From positions 90,282,027-90,346,026 of the forward strand of contig NC_083602.1 of the NCBI RefSeq assembly GCF_029168945.1: DNA of 64,000 nucleotides. Reading direction: 5' to 3'. The notes beneath the pieces were generated by a model. It did no database searches, was not told where the DNA came from, and was given only the letters and a program-made list of their open reading frames with translations. A program made the position numbers and the translations under genes. Below are positions 56,501 to 64,000 of this stretch, one piece after another (positions within the stretch are counted from its first letter, which is position 1; every line of letters starts with the position of its first letter). The DNA comes from Cannabis sativa. Lineage: Eukaryota > Streptophyta > Magnoliopsida > Rosales > Cannabaceae.

Positions 56501-58674
56501 TTCTATATTGGTCTCCGTAACATAAAACTGTCATGATAAAACCCATTGCATGCTCAAGGTGCAAATAACTATTGCTCCAAATTCATAGTAAAGTGATTAA
56601 ATTGGCTATAAACATACAAGTTACAACCTACAGTGCACTCATGCATGGCAGCACAAATCACTATATTCCATAGTCCATAGTCCATACATTAAATTTCTTT
56701 TGAAAGAACAAAAGTAACAAATTTCATAAACTTAATAGCACAATCCCAATACCCCACCACTCTTGATTTTAGCTTCAATAATAGCAAATGTATTAAGATG
56801 TATAAATAAATCGGATGATAATAGGGTTAGCACTTACAATAAAATGGGAACAAGATCAAATACGTGGGAAACGGATAATGGTACACAATAGTATAAGTAA
56901 ATAAATGACAAAAGAAAAAACAAACCAACCGTTGTTAAAATGGCTGCAGCTATTTCTTGATTTGAGTTGACACTGTCTGAGGAAAACTTGCCCCCTGTTG
57001 AGTCTAGGTTCACCCTGTTGACATTATCTGAGGAAAACCTGCCCCCTGTTGAGTCGAGGTTCACCCTGCAAGATATATAACAAAATTGATGAACTCTGAG
57101 TAGTTCCTGGGTTGGAAAATAAGACAAGAGGCTAGACACAATATAAAAAATAAACCTTTTTATGAAACTTCAAACTTATTATCCATTATGTGGATGGGCA
57201 TCAAGATTATTCAAATTTAGAAATATTGAACGGAAAAAAATCTCCTTAGGTTTGCATTTGTATCTAGTATCTCAAACACAGTTATTTAGCTAGCTTATCA
57301 TGAGATTTTGTGGTGTATTTTTTTTAAGTGCCTTAGTTTCTCTGTTATGTTTATAAGAAAAAGAAATTTATATAATAAGGACCTATGACAACAGTAAGAA
57401 GATCAGATATCCTCAAGAAATTAAAAAAAAAATCCAAACTTAAAAGAAACAATAACAATTTTAAGATTAATACAGCCACATGAGTCTAGCCCAAGTGGTG
57501 TTATAAATGGTCTGCGGTTCAAATTCCATCTGGTCTAATTTAACAAATGGGCACTTACTAATTCTTATTTAAAAACTAATACTAATAAATAAAGATTAGT
57601 TGGACACAGCATTCTTCAAAATTAAGAACACCAAATAGAGTGGAAAATCTTTAAACTCAGTCTCTTAAGTCCATTGAGAAGCTAGAAATTTCACCCATTC
57701 ACATGAAGAGGCCACCCAAATCCATTGTCTTGTCTTTAAAATAGGAACATTTACCCTCCAAATACTATTGTTGTACTGCATTATGAGAAACTAGCACCCA
57801 AAAAAAGAAAAAAAAAATGATGACTTTGTAAATACTAACGAACCTTGGACTAGTAGAATATGTGTCAAGTTTCTCCACAGGATTAGAGTTCTGGTCCAAC
57901 ATGTTATTTTTACTTGGTGAAGACATGATTTCGTGGTCGCTTTCCATCAACTCTATTGGGTCAGGTTCATCAATATCCTTCTCCACTGTGGCATCAATAT
58001 CATTGAATTCGCCAATGCTAAAAGCTCCCGATTCGTCACCAATTTCAGCTTCACCAGGCTTCATACTAGAGCCGGAAGGCTCCTCTCCACCATTGTTATC
58101 TTCCATCGTCTTGTTAGCTTAAAAATTTAGAATGAAACTATTCAGCATTGCCATAAAAACGATAATAAATCATAAAGTACACAGAACAAACAATAATACC
58201 TTTAACCTTCTTTGCTTTTGGGCTCTTGAAAGCCCCCATGTAAGCATGAGCATCCAATCTCTTCCTCTTCTTTTTCACTCTATGACATTCTAAATCCGGT
58301 TCTTCAATATCAATTTCCTCATCTTCTTTACCTTTTTCAGCTTCTTTAGCTTCTAAATCCTCAGTTAATTCTCTAACACTCTTCTCTTTCTTACTTTTCT
58401 TCTTCAAATTCTTCAAACTCGAGCTAATGCCAGCATTTTTCGATACAGAAGAAGGTGATGCCGAGCTCTTTCCCCTATCAGACCTTCTAAGAGGACTAAC
58501 AGTAGGCGTCAATTTCTTCTCCGGAGAAATCATCGGAACTCGCCTCTCAAGTCTCTCCGACTTACGAACACTCGGAGCTTCCTTCGTCTCAGATACCTCT
58601 CTAGAAGATCTTCTTAACCCAAACGTATTCTCATCATCTTTACCTTTCCGACTAGGTCGAGCATCATTCCCCAT
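41514..58674 (-). CDS. MOM1: MOM1 homologue: silencing regulator with PHD, chromo-like and degenerate SNF2 regions
   Basis: Twenty coding exons, GT-AG and in frame throughout, 2261 residues: 58674-58200, 58117-57844, 57065-56930, 55982-55843, 55094-54901, 54781-54651, 52964-52701, 52002-51868, 51514-51272, 51155-51015, 50923-50612, 49729-49544, 49086-48177, 48058-48030, 47898-47809, 46675-46571, 45484-44123, 43685-43176, 43081-42868, 42448-41514. Residues 1-290 basic/acidic, nuclear-type; PHD ~328-375 (CFKCKVGGSLLCC, HPTC, WYCLMC); chromo-like segments ~412-450 and 451-530 (EWLVKWCSLGYEQATWEL); SNF2-like 540-1060 lacking GK[ST] and with DECQ for DEAH; MOM1 motif/coiled coil ~1200-1290 (LEYVMKYHC, LKQKIDHKESLELA); helical ~1880-1950; Pro/Ala-rich tail ending SDDD. 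Arabidopsis MOM1 silences transposons largely without changing DNA methylation, using this coiled-coil region rather than ATPase activity. Likely nuclear. Confidence 0.92.
41961..42272 (-). repeat. 39-bp coding minisatellite, eight units, in the last MOM1 exon
   Basis: Eight head-to-tail units encode 13-residue repeats of the form xxQNAQRPASPAx. Variants are R-L-A-S, N-S-Q-R and R-S-A-S. Since 39 is a multiple of 3, the array keeps all frames open, which explains several long overlapping ORFs on both strands. Two longer, older units (QRPPFV...) lie just upstream in the protein. Confidence 0.92.
46676..47808 (-). other. MOM1 intron 15, with a 196-bp tandem duplication
   Basis: Between coding exons 15 and 16. 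It holds two direct copies at 47331-47526 and 47527-47717, about 95% alike by eye. The ORF at 47035-47283 has no known domain. Confidence 0.8.
47331..47717. repeat. Tandem direct duplication, 196-bp period, two copies
   Basis: Each copy starts cataaactttcccaact and contains 'tagaccctcttgtgta' and 'cacctaacgtaaatgaaaca'. A few substitutions and one indel separate them. Confidence 0.92.
52965..54650 (-). other. Largest MOM1 intron (intron 6)
   Basis: AT-rich; no exon could be fitted, and the flanking exons join in frame. The stretch at 54000-54180 ends 'tctctttgtttcaaaagaaa' and looks somewhat like a decayed retroelement tail. The ORFs at 54415 and 54467 partly cover exon 6 in the wrong frame. 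Confidence 0.6.
55232..55610 (+). pseudogene. LINE reverse transcriptase remnant in MOM1 intron 4
   Basis: Plus-strand phrases HLQFADDTIL (RT catalytic box), then SRGGKLTLIQSVLASIISHY, then RRDIDWGEHLVAWEVVCKPE match successive positions of plant LINE ORF2, in shifting frames and with the intervening sequence deleted. It lies antisense to MOM1, wholly inside the intron. Confidence 0.75.
56947..57065 (-). repeat. 51-bp in-frame tandem duplication in MOM1 exon 3
   Basis: The exon encodes VNLDSTGGRFSSDNVNR followed by VNLDSTGGKFSSDSVNS. The second unit begins after AACAGGGTGAACC, resembling the real acceptor TTGCAGGGTGAACC, and so offers a possible alternative acceptor that would drop exactly 17 residues. 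Confidence 0.85.
57476..57560 (+). mobile_element. tRNA-derived SINE-like fragment in MOM1 intron 2
   Basis: Box A-like tagcccaagtgg (57487-57498) and box B-like ggttcaaattcc (57517-57528) at suitable spacing. No poly(A) tail or target duplication could be defined. Confidence 0.35.
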
Positions 58675-59100
58675 GCTCTCATAACCAGAAATTCTTCAAT
58701 TCAAAGACAAAATTCAAAACCCTACAAACCCTAAACAACAAATTACGAAATCAAAGGCATGCATTTCCAAAAAAAAATTTAAAAAAAAAAAAACCTAATT
58801 TATCGATCAAATTAACGTAACAGAAGAAAATTGTTCGAAGATTGAGCTTAAAACAGAGAGAAAATTCTTGAGCTAACCTGAACAATGAACTCAAGATTAA
58901 GAATTTGAGGATTTGAACAAAATAATGTTTGGTTTTTGTGAGAAGAGTGAGAAAGTGAAAATGAAAAAACGAGGGAACGTTAGAGAGAGAAAGATGAAAG
59001 AGAAAACTCCACTTCATTTCATATTTTTGTTTGAAATGACCAAATTGCCCCTGGACTGGTATCAGCTGGCAGCTGACGTATACTTATGCTATTTTTAGTT
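58675..59100 (-). promoter_or_regulatory. 5' UTR and core promoter region of the MOM1-type gene
   Basis: Upstream of the ATG at 58674. A donor-like CAG/GTTAGC at about 58880 suggests a leader intron ending just before the ATG (inference). The stretch from 58899 outward is the part also found in the second copy at 61721. Confidence 0.45.
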
Positions 59101-59589
59101 ATATTTATTTTTTATTTAATTTAGGGGAAAAAAAATTAATTTTGCTGAAAATGGAAAAAATGTATTTAATTGAAAGAATTTTAATATAATAATAATAATT
59201 GGTTTGGTAAATCTTTTTGGGAAAAGATAAAATTCTAGGAATATATTGAATAATTTTTACTTAATAAGTGGATTTTTTTTATTGATAATGTTAAGTGTAA
59301 TTTTGATCTGTATTTTTAGTTTTTTTTTTTTTTGGTTTTGATATAGTTAGTTTTTAGTTTCGGTAATATTTTTATTAGGATGATTTTTAAGAGTTAAAAT
59401 ATATATTTTTTATTATTAATTGAAATAATTTGAATTTGTATTAATGTTTTGATAGAATTATTTGGATTTATATAGTCATTTGAAAATATTTTATTCTAAT
59501 TTTATTTATTTTGTTTGATGGGAGAAAATTAAGGAGATTTAAAACTAAATTAATTGGATGTATTTTGAATAAAAAAAAATGTTATACAT

Positions 59590-60230
59590 TTAGAGGAAAT
59601 ATCTCAACAACTTGAGAGAATATCTCAACCACATAGTGAAAATATCTCAACTACTTTGAGAGAATATCTCAAGTAATTTGCGAAAAATATCTCAACTAGT
59701 TACAAAAAATATCTTAACCATTTTGAGATAATATCTCAACTACTTTGAAAAAATATTTCTAAATTAGTTTCTGATTTTTATTTCAAATTTAATATTTAAA
59801 TAAATATCTTTAAGTGAATGAGAAAATCTCTCAACTACCTCGAGAAATATCTCAAATATATCAAGCATAAAATATTTATAATCATATCTTAAATTTAAAT
59901 TTAAACTTAACCAATTTTTTTATAAATATTATTTTAAACTAATATTTAAATATATATATATATTTAACTAAATGAGAAAATATTTCAACCATTTAGAGAA
60001 AATATCTCAACTACTTATAGAAAATATCTTAACACTTAGACGAAATATCTTAACCACTTTAAGAAAATATCTTTACCACTAAAAGAGGGAATATCTCAAT
60101 TACTTTGAGAAAATATTTTAACCACTTTGAGAGAATATCTCAATGAAATATCTTAATTACTTTTAAAAATATCTCAACCACTAAGAGGGAATATCTTAAC
60201 CACTTTGAGAGAATATCTGGTAGGATATTT
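59590..60230. repeat. Degenerate AATATCTCAACYACTTTGAGAG minisatellite (copy 1)
   Basis: More than twenty loosely repeated units of about 20-26 bp, each containing 'atatctcaac' or 'atatcttaac', usually followed by 'cacttt' or 'tacttt' and 'gaga'. Confidence 0.85.
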
Positions 60231-60689
60231 TTTGAATATTATTTAGGTTATTTTTAGAGTTAATTTTCTTATTTATTATCATTTTTTAATAGAATTATAC
60301 TTGGTTTCTTTGATTTCAGATTTAAACACTTGAATGTATAAATTGGTCAAATTTTAGAAAAATTTAATCTATAAAATAGAGAAAATTGTACAAAAAAATA
60401 AAGCTAAAACTTCAAGCCTGAATTCGACTATGTTCATATTAGATTTTAGAAAAACTCAAAACATAAAAGTTCTAGATCTCTCTTTATCTTTCCGGAACAT
60501 CTTAAATCATATAATTCTGAGCAATATCGAGAGAGTTATGGCCAAAATTCGATCAGTCGATATAGCAGAAAACTCACTTTCCAAATAAAGGGGGGTCATG
60601 CCTAGGCATTGAAATCTCATGTCGTGGCTCGCCCCTTCTAATCCTAACCAGAATAAGTTTTTTCCAGCGTTTTTTATTATTTTTTTGGC

Positions 60690-60697
60690 TATAAAAG
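60690..60697 (+). promoter_or_regulatory. TATA box (TATAAAAG), plus strand, copy 1
   Basis: TATAAAAG follows a conserved segment (catgtcgtggctcgcccctt) and precedes the (TTC)n leader and the plus-strand gene start. Kept in the second copy, which supports function of at least the ancestral promoter. Confidence 0.5.
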
Positions 60698-60975
60698 AAG
60701 TGGACTTCAATAGTTTTCAATAAGCAATCAAGGAGGACGAAAATTGGAGATAAAAATCAATCGCGAAGGTTTTTTTAACGGGATTTTTAGCATTCTTTTC
60801 TTCTCTATCCACTTTTCTTTTCTAAAATTAATATGTGTGAATTTGCTACAATGAATAAGAGTAGCCAAACAGTTCTTTAGGGTCTAGATGGAGATTTTTT
60901 GATATTAATTTGTCGTTTTCATATGATTTAATTTTCTCAATTTCTAGTTCTCTCTCTCAGCCCTACCCGCCGCCC

Positions 60976-61037
60976 CTTCTTCTTCTTCTTCTTCTTCTTC
61001 TTCTTCTTCTTCTTCTTCTTCTTCTTCTTCTTCTTCT
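60976..61037. repeat. (TTC)n microsatellite, copy 1
   Basis: About 20 uninterrupted TTC units. Confidence 0.95.
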
Positions 61038-61075
61038 AAAAAAAAACGAGAATTGTTAGCACTAAAGTGTACACA

Positions 61076-61377
61076 AAGATCCTAAAAGAAAACGAGTTTC
61101 AAAGAAAGGTTCTTCACAGAGTCCCACTCCCACACCAAAGCCAGAGTTGCCTCCATTTCACACCAACTACAAGAATCCAAAACACAACTCATCCGCTGTT
61201 GGAATTACTGGTTATGCTTATGAGGATATCTACGAATGGTTTGTTGCTGGTTTGGATGATCATAATCTCTTTCGACCTTCGGTTGATCTCCAACCTCTTT
61301 CTGTAGAATCTGCCTTTGGAAATGTCGTACAGCGTCTAGCTTTATTCAACAACACTGATTCAGATGAAAAACGTTAG
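61076..61377 (+). pseudogene. Truncated copy of an unrecognised plus-strand gene (exon fragment)
   Basis: The open frame reads DPKRKRVSKKGSSQSPTPTP and continues HTNYKNPKHNSSAVGITGYA, YEDIYEWFVAGLDDHNLFRP, ending DSDEKR*. A basic nuclear-type start is followed by a Pro/Thr linker and a compact conserved-looking segment. I do not recognise the family. No ATG lies in frame; an upstream TAA implies either an acceptor (ACACAAAG/AT) or a lost start. AAAAAC/GTTAGT at the end looks like a donor. The downstream sequence to 61720 contains no further exon, so this copy is cut short. Confidence 0.5.
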
Positions 61378-61384
61378 TTTCTTT

Positions 61385-61480
61385 GTTCTTTTTTTTTTCT
61401 TTTTTGATCAAGAAAGTTCTTTATTATTCACAAACACAATACAAACAAGCCTCAAACGACCAAGACAAAAACAAAATCTG
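61385..61480 (-). other. Possible processed-transcript tail insertion in copy 1
   Basis: On the minus strand the sequence ends 'gaataataaagaactttctt' then 'gatcaaaaaag', resembling a poly(A) signal followed by an A-run. It lies just after the truncated exon. Weak evidence for a retroposed 3' end. Confidence 0.25.
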
Positions 61481-62424
61481 GTTTTCTTTTTCCTTTTTGA
61501 TTTTCCAAACAGATCTGCATAAATTTCTTGTACTTAATTCCTTAAATTTTTGGTAGTAAATGTAGGATATTTATATCTGTCTTTCTTCATTATTTATTTG
61601 TAATAAACAGAAAGTAGCAACAGACTAACAAAAAGCTACAATAGAGGACCGTAGGAGTACATAGCAGAAAATGTTTTACCAGACATTATTTCTTCATTTA
61701 AATGAGAATGGGAACCAACCAAGAATTTGAGGATTTGAACAAAATAATGTTTTGGTTTTTGTGAGCTTAGAAAGAAGAGTGAGAAAGTGAAAATGAAAAA
61801 ACAAGGGAACGTTAGACAGAGAAAGATCAAAGAGAAAACTCCACTTCATTTCATATTTTTGTTTGAAATGACAAAATTGCCTCTGGGGACTGGTATCCAG
61901 CTGGGAGCTGACGTGTACTATTGCTATTTTTTGTTATATTTATTTTTTATTTAATTTAGGGGAAAAAAATTAATTTTGCTGAAAGTGGAAAAAATTTATT
62001 TAATTGAAAGAATTTTAATGTAATAATAATAATTGGTTTGGTAAATCTTTTTGGGAAAAGATGAAATCCTATGAATATATTGAATAATTTTAACTTAATA
62101 AGTGGATTTTTTTTATTGATAATGTTAAGTGTAATTTTGATCATGTATTTTTAGTTTTTTTTTTCTTTTCTTTTTTTTGGTTTTGATATGGTTAGTTTTT
62201 AGTTTTGGTGATATTATTATTAGGATGATTTTTAAGAGTTGAAATATACATTTTTTATTATTAATTGAAATAATTTGAATTTGTATTGATGTTTTGATAG
62301 AATTATTTGGATTTATATTTTTATTTGAAAATATTTTATTCTAATTTTATTTATTTTGTTTGACGGGAGAAAATTAAGGAGATTTAAAACTAAAGTAATT
62401 GGATGTATTTTGAATAAAAAAATG

Positions 62425-63065
62425 TTTAACATTTAGAGAAAATATTTCAACAACTTTGAGAGAATATCTCAACCACATAGTGAAAATATCTCAACTACTT
62501 TGAGAGAATATCTCAATTAATTTGCGAAAAATATCTCAACCACTTACAAAAATTATCTTAACCATTTTGAGATAATATCTCAACTACTTTGAAAAAATAT
62601 TTCTAAATTAGTTTATGATTTTTATTTCAAATTTAATATTTAAATAAACTTCTTTAAGTGAATGAGAAAATCTCTCCACTACCTCGAGAAATATCTCAAA
62701 TATATCAAGCATAAAATATTTATAATCATATCTTAAATTTAAATTTAAACTTAACCAATTTTTTTATAAATATTTATTTTAAACTCATATTTAAATAAAT
62801 ATATTTAACTAAGTGAGAAAATATTTGAACCATTTAGAGAAAATATTTCAACTACTTAAAGAAAATATCTTAACACTTAGAAGAAATATCTTAACCACTT
62901 TAAGAAAATATCTCAACCACTAAAAGATGGAATATCTCAATTACTTTGAGAAAATATTTTAACCACTCTCAGAGAATATCTCAATGAAATATCTTAATTA
63001 CTTTTAAAAATATCTCAACCACTAAGAGGGAATATCTTAACCACTTTGAGAGAATATCTCGTAGG
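62425..63065. repeat. Degenerate AATATCTCAACYACTTTGAGAG minisatellite (copy 2)
   Basis: Same array as at 59590-60230 with scattered substitutions; unit order is preserved, so it was duplicated as a block. Confidence 0.85.
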
Positions 63066-63530
63066 ATATTTTTAGACTATTATTTAGGTTATTTTTAGAG
63101 TTAATTTTCTTATTTATTATCATTTTTTAATAGAATTATACTTGTTTTCTTTGATTTCAGATTTAAACACTTGAATGTATAAATTGGTAAAATTTTAGAA
63201 AAATTTAATCTGTAAAATAGAGAAAATTGTACAAAAAAATAAAGCTAAAACTTCAAGCCTGAATTCGACTATGTTCATATTAGATTTTGGAAAAATTCAA
63301 AACATAAAAGTTCTAGATCTCTCTTTATCTTTCCGGAACATCTTAAATCATATAATTCTGTGCAATATCGAGAGAGTTATGGCCAAAATTCGATCAGTCG
63401 ATATAGCAGAAAACTCACTTTCCATATCAAGCGGGGTCATGCCTAGGCATTGAAATCTCATGTCGTGGCTCGCCCTTTCTAATCCTAAGCAGAACAAGTT
63501 TTTTTCAGCGTTTTTTATCATTTTTTTGGC

Positions 63531-63538
63531 TATAAAAG
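63531..63538 (+). promoter_or_regulatory. TATA box (TATAAAAG), plus strand, copy 2
   Basis: Same position within the second unit. Probably the promoter of the gene continuing beyond 64000 (inference). Confidence 0.5.
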
Positions 63539-63816
63539 AAGTGGACTTCAATAGTTTTCAATAAGCAATCAAGGAGGACGAAAATTGGAGATAAAAATCA
63601 ATCGCGAAGGTTTTTTTAACGTGATTTTTAACATTCCTTTCGTCTCAATCGACTTTTCTTTTCTAAAATTAATATGTGTGAATTTGCTACAATGAATCAG
63701 AGTAGCCAAACAGTTCTGTAGGGTTTGGATGGAGATTGTTTGATATTGATTTGTGGTTTTCATATGATTTAATTTTCTCAATTTCTAGTTCTCTCTCTCA
63801 GCCCTACTCGCCGCCC

Positions 63817-63857
63817 CTTCTTCTTCTTCTTCTTCTTTTTCTTCTTCTTCTTCTTCT
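63817..63857. repeat. (TTC)n microsatellite, copy 2
   Basis: Shorter than in copy 1 (about 13 units, one interruption), so the run has changed since the duplication. Confidence 0.95.
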
Positions 63858-63897
63858 CTGCTAAAAAAAAACGAGAATTGTTAGCACTAAAGTGTAC

Positions 63898-64000
63898 ACA
63901 AAGATCCTAAAAGAAAAACGAGTTTCAAAGAAAGGTTCTTCACAGAGTCCCACTCCCACACCAAAGCCAGAGTTGCCTCCATTTCACACCAACTACAAGA
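63898..64000 (+). CDS. Start of the same unrecognised gene, second copy (off the window)
   Basis: Repeats DPKRKR.. (with a one-base difference in an A-run: aaaagaaaaacg against aaaagaaaacg, shifting the first codons) and then PTPTPKPELPPFHTNYK to the edge. It is likely the functional copy or a further duplicate; this cannot be decided here. Confidence 0.35.

Larger units (their letters stand above)
58899..61720. repeat. Tandem duplication unit, copy 1 (about 2.82 kb)
   Basis: From aagaatttgaggatttgaac onward, the sequence recurs starting at 61721, in the same order and orientation. The unit contains the MOM1 leader/promoter, an AT-rich stretch, a degenerate minisatellite, a TATA-bearing segment, a (TTC)n run and the start of a plus-strand gene. 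The offset grows slightly through small indels (2822 at the start, about 2825 near the plus-strand gene). Confidence 0.93.
61721..64000. repeat. Tandem duplication unit, copy 2 (continues off the window)
   Basis: Matches copy 1 at roughly 95% by eye up to the window edge, including the minisatellite and the TATA segment. It lacks the MOM1 coding start, so it cannot be a second MOM1 gene. Confidence 0.93.

Noticed and set aside
59055..59075. tggtatcagctgg, resembling a tRNA-Met primer binding site
   Set aside because: Only nine bases match, no LTR lies beside it, and it belongs to the duplicated MOM1 upstream region.
60507..60710. 67-codon minus-strand ORF, repeated at 63348-63551
   Set aside because: Present in both duplication copies but without known domain; it lies across the plus-strand TATA region and is best read as non-coding.
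1..64000. CRISPR array, bacterial operon or phage features
   Set aside because: Introns, plant families and retrotransposons show this is plant nuclear DNA; the tandem arrays seen have no spacer structure.

Overview
This window is nuclear DNA of a flowering plant, most likely a eudicot. It is AT-rich, its genes are split by GT-AG introns, the proteins belong to plant families (NCRK receptor kinase, WAV3/EDA40 RING-vWA ligase, MOM1), and much of it is plant transposon sequence: a Ty3/gypsy LTR element, an L1-type LINE with a C-terminal RNase H, MITEs, and a Cassandra fragment carrying 5S rRNA-like sequence. The species cannot be told from what is visible.

Layout. 1-5700 (minus): an NCRK-type receptor-like kinase whose 3' end lies off the left edge, with a long leader. 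5700-8300: intergenic, with MITEs and a 669-bp foldback element (6363-7031) flanked by a perfect 8-bp target duplication. 8323-13040 (minus): a two-exon WAV3/EDA40-family E3 ligase with a 2.5-kb transposon-bearing intron. 13.1-19.5 kb: gene-free, with a hAT MITE (14676-15192) and a Tourist-like MITE (15787-15912). 19493-28132: a complete-length Ty3/gypsy chromovirus with TSD aagga, nearly identical LTRs and a frameshifted gag-pol. 28.1-32.2 kb: decayed repeats, including a LINE remnant and the Cassandra fragment. 32229-37701: a LINE that looks intact, with an 18-bp TSD, two open ORFs overlapping by ATGA, and a poly(A) tail. 37.7-41.5 kb: gene-free, with a perfect 60-bp palindrome. 41514-58674 (minus): a MOM1 homologue. 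I resolved 20 coding exons that keep one reading frame throughout, giving 2261 residues: PHD finger, two chromo-like segments, a degenerate SNF2 region, the conserved MOM1 coiled-coil segment, and a proline-rich tail encoded partly by a 39-bp minisatellite. 58.9-64 kb: the MOM1 upstream region, present twice as a direct tandem duplication of about 2.82 kb that also copies the 5' part of an unrecognised plus-strand gene.

The genes are independent loci: membrane receptor kinase signalling, ubiquitin ligation, and transcriptional gene silencing. The most notable points are that the promoter region of a transposon-silencing regulator is itself rearranged and repeat-built, the large foldback element, the apparently intact LINE, and an LTR pair whose differences are concentrated in one GC-rich palindromic patch. 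All exon boundaries were read by eye from GT-AG sites and frame continuity.
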